Assembly: GCA_035379945.1 (NCBI GenBank)
Contig: DAOSWG010000026.1
Span: 1 to 7,308 of the forward strand
DNA: 7,308 nt
Direction: 5' to 3'
Source: JAAYZB01 sp035379945
Lineage (GTDB): Bacteria; Bacillota_I; Bacilli_A; Izemoplasmatales; Hujiaoplasmataceae
Shown: positions 1-5,424 of the stretch, piece after piece
Numbering within the stretch: the stretch's first letter is position 1
Layout of the letters: each line of letters starts with the position of its first letter
Program-made: the position numbers and the translations under genes
Notes under the pieces: model-generated
The model's database searches: none
What the model was told of the DNA's origin: nothing
What the model saw: the letters and a program-made list of their open reading frames with translations, nothing else

Positions 1-1162
1 AATCGGCGATTCGACCGATATCGTCAAGAAAGAAACATTTGATTTTGCCGATCGCGGATCCCGCATGATCACCCTGCGTCCGGAAGGGACGGCATCGATT
101 GTCCGGGCCGTGATCGAGAACAAGTTATACGCAACCATGCCTCAGCCTTTGAAACTTTTCTATTATGGACCGATGTTTCGCTACGAACGGCCTCAGAAAG
201 GCAGACAAAGACAATTTCATCAGTTCGGAGCGGAAGCCATCGGCTCCGAATCGCCATATGTCGATTCGGAAATAATCGCTTATAGCGTCACTTTCCTGAA
301 AGCCCTGCAGATTCCCGGAATCGTCGTCAGGATCAACACCCTTGGCGATGCCTCTAGCAAAGAGAACTACAAACAGGTGCTGAAGGAATACCTGACTCCG
401 CAGATAGGCGGCTTATGCGAGGATTGCCAGCGAAGATATCTTGAGAACCCCCTGAGAGTGCTCGATTGCAAAGTCGACAGCGACTCGACGATTCTCAAAA
501 ATGCCCCGAAACCGAAAGACAGTCTTTCGGAAAAGGCGGAAGCTCATTTCAAACAGGTTCTTGCCAATCTGGACCGGATGGGGATTGATTATGTCGTCGA
601 TCCCAGTCTGGTGCGCGGGCTTGATTATTACACCCATACGGTTTTCGAAATCGACAGCAATCTGGAAACATTGGGATCCCAAAAAACGCTTTGTGGCGGC
701 GGTAGATACGATAAACTGTCGGAATCCCTGGACGGTCCCAGCCTTCCGTCCGTCGGATTCGCTTTCGGACTCGAAAGATTGTTGCTTGCCCTTGATGCTT
801 TGGAAGAACAGGAAATTCCCGATTCCATCCATGCTTTCATGGTTTCACTCGGAGAAGAAGCCCGGGAAAAAAGTCTTCCCATCATCGAGATGTTAAGACA
901 CGGTGGACTTGTCGTGGAACACGACTATGACGGAAAGACACTCAAAGCCCAGTTCAAACAAGCGGAGAAATTCAATCCGATGTTCTATCTTTTCTACGGA
1001 TCGGACGAAGACAAAAAAGGCGTCGTTAACGTTAAAAACGCCAAAACCGGAGTACAGGAAGAAATCCCCTTCAATAAACTCTATGCCGAACTCGTCACCC
1101 TGATCCGCAAGGAACACGAGAGTTGCTCGGGCAATTGCGCGAGCTGCGGTGGCAATTGCTGA
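1..1162 (+). CDS. hisS: Histidyl-tRNA synthetase, 3' part (5' end off the window)
   Basis: Class II aminoacyl-tRNA synthetase that charges tRNA-His in the cytosol using ATP. The reading frame is open from base 2, and the first visible residues (IGDSTDIVKKETFDFADRGS) are the conserved HisRS stretch before LRPEGTA, so I estimate that about 55-60 N-terminal residues, including motif 1, are missing. Counting from the Met at base 65, visible landmarks are LRPEGTA (4-10), motif 2 with FRYERPQKGRQRQFHQFG (38-55), the family CEDCQRR...NPLRVLDCK block (118-136), the histidine-A motif LVRGLDYYT (182-190), and the motif 3 region GGGRYD...GFAFGLERL (211-239). The C-terminal anticodon-binding domain follows at about 255-350, with DGKTLKAQFKQA at 289-300. 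The oddity is the extreme C-terminus, which continues past the usual domain end into ESCSGNCASCGGNC, a C-x3-C-x2-C-x3-C pattern ending at TGA. The product is certain; the role of the tail is unknown. Confidence 0.98.
   Translation, partial: IGDSTDIVKKETFDFADRGSRMITLRPEGTASIVRAVIENKLYATMPQPLKLFYYGPMFRYERPQKGRQRQFHQFGAEAIGSESPYVDSEIIAYSVTFLKALQIPGIVVRINTLGDASSKENYKQVLKEYLTPQIGGLCEDCQRRYLENPLRVLDCKVDSDSTILKNAPKPKDSLSEKAEAHFKQVLANLDRMGIDYVVDPSLVRGLDYYTHTVFEIDSNLETLGSQKTLCGGGRYDKLSESLDGPSLPSVGFAFGLERLLLALDALEEQEIPDSIHAFMVSLGEEAREKSLPIIEMLRHGGLVVEHDYDGKTLKAQFKQAEKFNPMFYLFYGSDEDKKGVVNVKNAKTGVQEEIPFNKLYAELVTLIRKEHESCSGNCASCGGNC
1121..1159 (+). repeat. Imperfect 18-nt tandem repeat encoding the HisS Cys tail; also a potential hairpin
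   Basis: Two 18-nt units, 1121-1138 and 1142-1159, match at 14 of 18 positions and are separated by one codon (gcg). Both end in the identical codons GGC AAT TGC (Gly-Asn-Cys). The tail therefore reads as two related units, SCSGNC and SCGGNC, which suggests an internal duplication. Because gcaattgc is self-palindromic, its copies at 1131-1138 and 1152-1159 can also pair as an 8-bp stem with a 13-nt loop, followed by only four T's at 1164-1167. It could thus contribute to weak termination after hisS, but the T-tract is poor and I do not call a terminator. Confidence 0.6.
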
Positions 1163-1198
1163 GTTTTCGTGAAATACCTGTATTTTTGTTTTTTGTTA

Positions 1199-1207
1199 TG
1201 CTATAAT
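1199..1207 (+). promoter_or_regulatory. Extended -10 promoter upstream of the AI-2E permease gene
   Basis: TGcTATAAT is a perfect TATAAT hexamer (1202-1207) with the TGn extension, typical of SigA/sigma-70 promoters that can work with a weak -35. At a 17-bp spacer the -35 position (1179-1184) reads tgtatt, a poor match to TTGACA. A T-rich stretch (1181-1195) lies just upstream of the -10. Transcription would start near 1214, giving a leader of about 20 nt that contains the ribosome binding site of the GTG-started gene. The location in a 72-bp gap between hisS and the permease supports a separate transcription unit. Confidence 0.75.
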
Positions 1208-1218
1208 CAAAAAGAACC

Positions 1219-1226
1219 GGAAGGTG
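1219..1226 (+). promoter_or_regulatory. Ribosome binding site supporting the GTG start at 1235
   Basis: ggaaggtg resembles the AGGAGGTG consensus and ends 8 nt before the GTG at 1235. It is the only good Shine-Dalgarno match near the start of the permease frame. It supports GTG initiation rather than the first in-frame ATG at residue 30, which would remove the first membrane segment. Confidence 0.7.
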
Positions 1227-1234
1227 TGTGAAAG

Positions 1235-2365
1235 GTGAAAAAGAAGCCGATTTCCGACGAACTTCTCAACCGCATAATCAAGTACCTGGCGATAGCCTTG
1301 CTGACGCTTGCCGTCATTTTCATGGCTACGCTGTTTTCCGATGTGTGGAACTGGATATTCAAGGCGATCAAGACCGTCGTAGTGCCGGTCGTTTTCGCCT
1401 ATTTCCTCGCTTTGATCATGCATCCGCTTCTCAAATATCTGGAAAAGAAGGGCGTCGGTCCGAGATGGCTGTCGCTGGCCATAGTTTTCTTGCTGATGAT
1501 CGCTATTATCGCCGCTTTCTTCTATTTCATCATACCGGCGGTAGTAAGAGAAATTACTGCCTTCTTCAATGACGACTTTCAGAAGATCATCGGCTACCTC
1601 ACGAGCGCGGAACTCCGCGACAACTTCATCCTCGGTTCCGACATATACGACAAGATCTTCAATTACGTCGCCGGCACCGATATTCTCAATACCTGGCTTG
1701 ACTCCCTGATTCCGACTTTCCTAGCAGGGATGACCGATACTTTGATTCCGATTCTGACAGCCGTAGCGATCATACCGATCATGTTGCTATATTATCTGCT
1801 TGATTATGAAATGATTGGCGACCGCCTGCGTTCCATCATTCCGCAAAAGCACGAGAAACGGGTTGCCGATCTTGGATCCAGATTGAATCAGACTGTTGGC
1901 GCCTACCTGCGCGGACAGTTGATCTTGATGGCTGCGATCGGTGCTGTCGCCACAATCGTTTACAAGCTGATCGGACTCAAATACTATTTCGCATTCGGTC
2001 TTTTGGTAGGCATAACCAATATCATTCCGTATTTTGGTTCGATCATCGCCGCCATTCCTCCGATCGCCTATGCGGCGATATCGGGAGTGGCTCCCGGGCC
2101 GCTTATCGTGCTAGCCGTGAATATCGGTCTGCAATTTGTCGAAGGAAACATCTTCCAGCCGATCATCATGGCCAAACAGTTGGAGATGCATCCGCTTGTC
2201 ATCATTATATCGATTTTATTCTTCGGTGCCCTTTTCGGAACCTTTGGCGTCGTATTCGCCTCCCCGATCGCCGCAGCGATCCGGGTATTCTACAATTTCT
2301 TCCGCGAACAGAAGCAACTTAACGAGCTTTCGCCGGAAGGAGGGGGAGGTAAGACCAAGACATGA
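1235..2365 (+). CDS. AI-2E family transporter (TqsA/YdiK-type membrane permease)
   Basis: A 376-aa polytopic inner-membrane protein, close to the usual length of this family. Predicted membrane segments lie at roughly 15-34, 48-65, 79-103, 166-189, 225-246, 250-276, 285-308 and 318-345, with a longer soluble stretch at about 105-160. This is the characteristic topology of the family. Family signatures visible are LRGQL (225-229), the GLxxGITNIIPYFGS block (255-269), GNIFQP (304-309) and the HPLVIIISILFFG...G..G...ASP region (319-344). Some members export autoinducer-2 and others transport Na+/H+ or have no known substrate, so the substrate here cannot be assigned. The start is GTG. The end overlaps the next gene by ATGA, and a purine-rich stretch (ggaaggagggggagg) near the 3' end serves as that gene's ribosome binding site. 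It lies downstream of its own promoter, separate from hisS. Confidence 0.93.
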   Translation: MKKKPISDELLNRIIKYLAIALLTLAVIFMATLFSDVWNWIFKAIKTVVVPVVFAYFLALIMHPLLKYLEKKGVGPRWLSLAIVFLLMIAIIAAFFYFIIPAVVREITAFFNDDFQKIIGYLTSAELRDNFILGSDIYDKIFNYVAGTDILNTWLDSLIPTFLAGMTDTLIPILTAVAIIPIMLLYYLLDYEMIGDRLRSIIPQKHEKRVADLGSRLNQTVGAYLRGQLILMAAIGAVATIVYKLIGLKYYFAFGLLVGITNIIPYFGSIIAAIPPIAYAAISGVAPGPLIVLAVNIGLQFVEGNIFQPIIMAKQLEMHPLVIIISILFFGALFGTFGVVFASPIAAAIRVFYNFFREQKQLNELSPEGGGGKTKT

Positions 2366-2796
2366 GAAGCGGCAAAAAAGTAAGGATCTATTCCGAGTTT
2401 GCGATCAGGATGATCGTGTTCTATGCGACAATGATCCTTTTGTTGCCAATCATTCTGGTTGTGACCTATCTGTTTCCGATCGGCGGATCTTTCAACAATC
2501 TCGTCTTCATGTTCTGGGCCGCGATAGCCGTTCTCTGTCTTACCGGGATCGGCACCGGAATCCTATTCCTCAAAAGAGACCATCTGAAGCGTCGGGTACG
2601 CCCATCGTATCGCAACGAGTTTATCTATTTGATGATGATCAGCGCCTTCGGATTGCTCGGATTTGCCGTTATGTACGATTACTTGGGATTCGATCGTCAG
2701 TATATCGCCAATTTTCTGATTGTGATCCTCGCCCTGATGCTCTATCTACTAATCATGCTGGGACGTAAATATTTCAAATTCAATCTGTATAAATAA
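2362..2796 (+). CDS. Small four-helix membrane protein of unknown function
   Basis: A 144-aa protein that I do not recognise. It has a short basic N-terminus (MRSGKKVRIY) and four hydrophobic segments at about 15-38, 48-70, 86-106 and 115-134. A very basic loop (KRDHLKRRVRPSYR, about 71-84) lies between segments two and three and is likely cytoplasmic by the positive-inside rule; the C-terminus is also basic. No enzyme motif is visible. The ATG overlaps the permease stop as ATGA, and a strong purine-rich ribosome binding site lies 12-25 nt upstream inside the permease gene, so the two are probably translated together. A terminator-like hairpin follows the stop directly. It could be an accessory protein of the permease or an independent membrane protein; the first idea rests only on position. 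Confidence 0.85.
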   Translation: MRSGKKVRIYSEFAIRMIVFYATMILLLPIILVVTYLFPIGGSFNNLVFMFWAAIAVLCLTGIGTGILFLKRDHLKRRVRPSYRNEFIYLMMISAFGLLGFAVMYDYLGFDRQYIANFLIVILALMLYLLIMLGRKYFKFNLYK

Positions 2797-2825
2797 AAAT
2801 GGCTGCGGTCGCAGCCATATTTGTT
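2795..2825. terminator. Hairpin after the permease unit, probable (bidirectional) intrinsic terminator
   Basis: atggctgc (2799-2806) and gcagccat (2811-2818) form a perfect 8-bp stem with a ggtc loop. After one A-A mismatch the stem can continue as AAA/TTT (2795-2797 with 2820-2822). On the + strand the T-tract is short and broken (atttgtt). On the - strand the hairpin is followed by a better run, TTTTTATTT. It begins immediately after the stop of the 144-aa gene and ends 8 nt before the tcdA ribosome binding site, so + strand termination would be partial if tcdA relies on readthrough. Confidence 0.6.
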
Positions 2826-2831
2826 AGGAGG
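2826..2831 (+). promoter_or_regulatory. Consensus ribosome binding site of tcdA
   Basis: A perfect AGGAGG lies 5 nt upstream of the ATG at 2837 and just downstream of the hairpin. It fixes the tcdA start. No promoter fits between hairpin and start. The nearest -10-like hexamer, tataaa at 2788-2793, has no good -35 and would start transcripts at the hairpin itself. Confidence 0.75.
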
Positions 2832-2836
2832 ACAAT

Positions 2837-3538
2837 ATGCCTTCTTTCGAGCGTCTTCGTCTGCTTATAGGCGACGAAGGAATGAATAAACTGGCAAATG
2901 CTTTTGTCATGGTGTATGGAATCGGAGGCGTCGGATCTTATGTGGCCGAAGCCCTGGCAAGAAGCAACATCGGTCATATCGCATTGATCGATTCGGATCT
3001 GATCGAGGAATCCAATATCAACCGACAGATATTTGCGACAATTAAGACTGTCGGCTCGCCAAAAGTAGAAATTGCCGAAAAACGGCTTCACGATATCAAT
3101 CCCGCTCTTAAAATCGATATTTATTTTCAAAGGGCAACCAAGGATAATATTGCAAATTTTTTGGCCCTGAATCCCATGTGGGTAATAGATGCCATCGACG
3201 ATGTCGAAACAAAAGCGTCGCTTTTGGAAAATTGCCGGAAAAAACGAATCAATGTCATATCCAGCATGGGGTTTGCCAACAAGTTTCATCCGGAAATGAT
3301 CGAGATTGCCATGCTTTCGGAAACATCGGTATGCCCGCTTGCCAGAACAATGAGGCAAAAACTTGGCAGATTCGGTATCTGTGATCAGATACCAGTTGTA
3401 TATTCTAGGGAAAAACCAACTGCCACAACACAAGCAAAACCGCTCGGTTCGACCGCTTTCGTACCCGCCGCTGCGGGACTTATCATCGCAAGCTACGTCG
3501 TAAACAAAATCATCGGAAGGGATGACGTGAAATCATGA
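2837..3538 (+). CDS. tcdA: tRNA threonylcarbamoyladenosine dehydratase (ThiF/E1-like, TcdA/CsdL family)
   Basis: A cytosolic ATP-dependent enzyme that dehydrates t6A at position 37 of ANN-decoding tRNAs to the cyclic form ct6A. The 233-aa protein shows the E1-like nucleotide fold: glycine-rich loop YGIGGVGSYVAEAL (27-40), an acidic residue at the end of the second strand (LIDSD, 50-54), the ESNINRQ motif (58-64), and the D-A-I-D-D segment (118-122). The TcdA-specific signatures SSMGFANKFHPEMIEIA (142-158), TSVCPLAR (163-170, Cys166) and PVVYSREKP (186-194) separate it from ThiF, MoeB and HesA. No rhodanese or extra zinc CxxC domain is present. In E. coli the partner sulfur-relay proteins are CsdA/CsdE; none is in this window. 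The start is set by AGGAGG, and the end overlaps msrA by ATGA. It opens the seven-gene run. Confidence 0.95.
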   Translation: MPSFERLRLLIGDEGMNKLANAFVMVYGIGGVGSYVAEALARSNIGHIALIDSDLIEESNINRQIFATIKTVGSPKVEIAEKRLHDINPALKIDIYFQRATKDNIANFLALNPMWVIDAIDDVETKASLLENCRKKRINVISSMGFANKFHPEMIEIAMLSETSVCPLARTMRQKLGRFGICDQIPVVYSREKPTATTQAKPLGSTAFVPAAAGLIIASYVVNKIIGRDDVKS

Positions 3539-4083
3539 AAACGATCATCTTCGCCGGCGGATGCTTTTGGGGAGTCGAAGCCTATTTCAAACGCTTGAAT
3601 GGCGTTATGGAAACGACTGTCGGGTATATTGACGGATACACGGAAAACCCGACATACAAGGAAGTTTGCGATGGCTCCGGTCACGCCGAGGCGGTAAGAA
3701 TAGCCTATGACGAAGCCAAGATATCTTTAGAAACACTTCTGGATCATTTTTTCCGGATCGTCAATCCAACAGAAAAGGACCGTCAAGGACCGGACATCGG
3801 CAGACAGTACAGAAACGGAATCTTTTTATTGTCGCCAAGCGACATGGAAAAAACACAAAACTATGTGAATATATTAAAGGATAAATACATAGACCCAATT
3901 CAGACAATAGTCAAAATGGCTCCGATTTTTTATGAAGCGGAACTTTATCACCAGGACTATCTGGACAAAGTTCCGAACGGCTACTGTCATATCAACCTGA
4001 ATCTTGCCAGCAATTCGGAAATGAAGGAGGAATACCGTCATGAGGATCAATCCCGAGGTCAGAAACGCCATCAGAAGAAATGA
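3535..4083 (+). CDS. msrA: Peptide-methionine (S)-S-oxide reductase
   Basis: A cytosolic repair enzyme that reduces the S-epimer of methionine sulfoxide in free or protein-bound form, recycled by thioredoxin. The 182-aa protein has the catalytic motif GGCFWG (8-13, Cys10 nucleophile) and the family blocks NPTYKEVC (38-45), GHAEAV (49-54), NPTEKDRQGPDIGRQYRNGIF (77-97) and YHQDYL (138-143). Cys151 in NGYCHINL is a likely resolving cysteine. No MsrB domain is fused. The ATG overlaps the tcdA stop. The upstream GGAAGGG is 13 nt away, so initiation probably depends on coupling. The 3' end overlaps psuG by 44 nt, so the last residues (RHEDQSRGQKRHQKK) are a basic, low-complexity tail read from the psuG start region in another frame. 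I infer a lost or displaced stop codon rather than a functional extension. Confidence 0.96.
   Translation: MKTIIFAGGCFWGVEAYFKRLNGVMETTVGYIDGYTENPTYKEVCDGSGHAEAVRIAYDEAKISLETLLDHFFRIVNPTEKDRQGPDIGRQYRNGIFLLSPSDMEKTQNYVNILKDKYIDPIQTIVKMAPIFYEAELYHQDYLDKVPNGYCHINLNLASNSEMKEEYRHEDQSRGQKRHQKK
4024..4030 (+). promoter_or_regulatory. Ribosome binding site of psuG inside msrA
   Basis: A perfect aaggagg lies 9 nt before the ATG at 4040, within the last part of msrA. It fixes the psuG start and makes the 44-nt overlap with msrA real rather than a start-site artefact. Confidence 0.8.
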
Positions 4084-4954
4084 ACCGGTGGTCGCTTTGG
4101 AATCGACGATCATTTCCCACGGAATGCCTTATCCAGCCAATATCGAGACAGCCATCGCCTGCGAGAATAAGATTCGTGAAAGAGGAGCCGTTCCCGCCAC
4201 GATTGCCATAATCGAAGGCGAAATCGTGGTCGGTCTTTCCCTAAGCGAAATTGAAAGGATTGCCGCTCCCGATGCCAATGTCATGAAAGTGTCTCGAAGG
4301 GATCTGGCTTATGCGACTTACAAGCACATGGACGGAGCCCTGACCGTTTCCGGAACGATGATTGCGGCCAAAATGGCCGGAATCCGATTTTTTGCGACCG
4401 GCGGAATCGGCGGCGTTCATCGGAACGCCTGCTCCACCATGGATATTTCGGCTGATCTTGACGAACTAGCGAGAACTCAGGTATATGTGGTTTCCGCCGG
4501 TGCGAAGGCCATACTGGATTTGCCGAAGACCAAGGAATATCTGGAAACCAAAGGGGTTCCCGTCATCGGTTATCAGACAGACGAACTTCCGGCTTTCTAC
4601 ACCAGGGAATCCGGGGTCGGCGTAGACTTCAGATTCGACAGCCCGGAAGAAATTGCCGGTTATCTTTTGGAAAAGGAAAAACAAGGTACGGGCGGCGGCG
4701 TCCTGATCGGAAATCCGATTCACGAACAGTTCGCCATGTCGAAAAAGGAAATCGACGAAGCAATCGACAAAGCCTTGGCCGAAGCGGCCGAGAAAGGTAT
4801 TACCGGCAAGGAAGTAACGCCTTTTTTACTTTCCCGGATCGTCTTTCACACCAAAGGGAAAAGCCTTGAATCAAACAAACACCTTGTTTATTCGAATGCC
4901 GAACTGGCTGCCAAAATCGCCGTTTCATTTCATGGATTGGAGAAGAAAAAATGA
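4040..4954 (+). CDS. psuG: Pseudouridine-5'-phosphate glycosidase
   Basis: Cytosolic enzyme that reversibly cleaves the C-C glycosidic bond of pseudouridine 5'-phosphate to uracil and ribose 5-phosphate, salvaging the modified base released from RNA turnover. At 304 aa it is full length. It aligns from memory with E. coli PsuG at a constant offset of 10 residues: VALESTIISHGMP (18-30; Glu21 corresponds to the general acid Glu31), KVSRRDL (83-89), FFATGGIGGVHR (117-128), DISADL (135-140, metal and substrate binding) and GAKAILDL (154-161; Lys156 corresponds to the Schiff-base Lys166). IGYQTDELPAF (176-186), NPIHEQFAM (225-233) and GKEVTPFLL (256-264) are also family blocks. The kinase PsuK, which supplies the substrate and is adjacent in E. 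coli, is not in this window. The gene overlaps msrA by 44 nt and the next gene by ATGA. Confidence 0.97.
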   Translation: MRINPEVRNAIRRNEPVVALESTIISHGMPYPANIETAIACENKIRERGAVPATIAIIEGEIVVGLSLSEIERIAAPDANVMKVSRRDLAYATYKHMDGALTVSGTMIAAKMAGIRFFATGGIGGVHRNACSTMDISADLDELARTQVYVVSAGAKAILDLPKTKEYLETKGVPVIGYQTDELPAFYTRESGVGVDFRFDSPEEIAGYLLEKEKQGTGGGVLIGNPIHEQFAMSKKEIDEAIDKALAEAAEKGITGKEVTPFLLSRIVFHTKGKSLESNKHLVYSNAELAAKIAVSFHGLEKKK

Positions 4955-5424
4955 AAAGAGAAGACTACATATCCTGGGACGAGTATTTCATGGGAGTAGC
5001 CATGCTTTCCGGTCTCAGAAGCAAAGATGATTCCAGTCAGGTGGGAGCCTGCATTGTCAATCAGAAGAACCGGATCGTCGGAATCGGTTACAACGGATTC
5101 CCGATCGGTTGCGAAGACGATTGCTTTCCCTGGGAACGGGAAGGCGACTTTCTGGATACGAAATACCCCTATGTCGTCCATGCCGAAGCCAATGCGATTC
5201 TGAACACCAGCGTGGATCTTTCCGGATGTCGGATTTACGTGACGCTTTTTCCCTGCAACGAGTGCGCCAAACTGATTATCCAGGCCGGAATCCGCGAAGT
5301 GGTTTTTCTGGAAGAGAAAAATACAGGAACCGATATGGACAAAGCGGCCAAACGATTGTTTGCGGCTGCCAATGTCAAATTAAGCCATCTGGAAAATTTC
5401 AATCTGAAAGTCGTGAGACAATGA
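4951..5424 (+). CDS. Deoxycytidylate (dCMP) deaminase, DCTD-type
   Basis: Cytosolic zinc enzyme converting dCMP to dUMP, the thymidylate synthase substrate. The family is usually activated by dCTP and inhibited by dTTP. The 157-aa protein shows the cytidine deaminase-fold zinc site HAE (77-79: His77 ligand, Glu79 proton shuttle) and PCNEC (101-105: Cys102 and Cys105). GYNGFPIGCEDD (46-57) and TKYPYVVHAEANAIL (70-84) identify the dCMP branch rather than the tRNA adenosine (TadA) or riboflavin (RibD) branches. From memory, the LFPCNECAKLIIQAGI stretch (99-114) is nearly identical to human DCTD; the B. subtilis relative is called ComEB. A GGAG 8 nt before the ATG serves as ribosome binding site. 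The start overlaps the psuG stop and the end overlaps the next gene, both as ATGA. Confidence 0.94.
   Translation: MKREDYISWDEYFMGVAMLSGLRSKDDSSQVGACIVNQKNRIVGIGYNGFPIGCEDDCFPWEREGDFLDTKYPYVVHAEANAILNTSVDLSGCRIYVTLFPCNECAKLIIQAGIREVVFLEEKNTGTDMDKAAKRLFAAANVKLSHLENFNLKVVRQ

Noticed and set aside
413..832. Open frames on both strands within hisS (minus 413-832, plus 501-896 and others).
   Set aside because: They lie wholly inside conserved HisRS catalytic sequence in other frames and have no family resemblance or ribosome binding site.
1160..1230. The TGA after the HisS Cys tail could be a selenocysteine codon, with reading continuing to the next stop.
   Set aside because: The downstream frame (VFVKYLYFCFLL...) looks like translated A/T-rich promoter DNA, includes the -10 region, and shows no SECIS-like hairpin directly after the TGA. 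TGA is also the ordinary stop of most genes here.
1163..1234. Intrinsic terminator in the T-rich stretch after hisS (tatttttgttttttg).
   Set aside because: No hairpin directly precedes this T-run; it is 20 nt downstream of the weak tail hairpin and is better explained as the T-rich spacer of the extended -10 promoter.
2136..2768. A 210-codon plus-strand frame across the permease end and the 144-aa gene.
   Set aside because: Its translation is rich in Ser/Arg with no hydrophobic pattern, whereas the two overlapping frames give clear membrane proteins with start-stop coupling.
2780..3433. A 217-codon open frame on the minus strand opposite tcdA.
   Set aside because: tcdA on the plus strand is an unmistakable full-length family member; the minus frame has no recognisable domain and no convincing start signal, and it runs through the hairpin.
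5109..5420. An upstream in-frame ATG at 5109 that would lengthen the Lon-like protease by 104 residues.
   Set aside because: The extra part is out-of-frame dCMP deaminase sequence, very Arg/Gln rich. ATG 5421 gives the expected short N-terminus followed by the membrane anchor.
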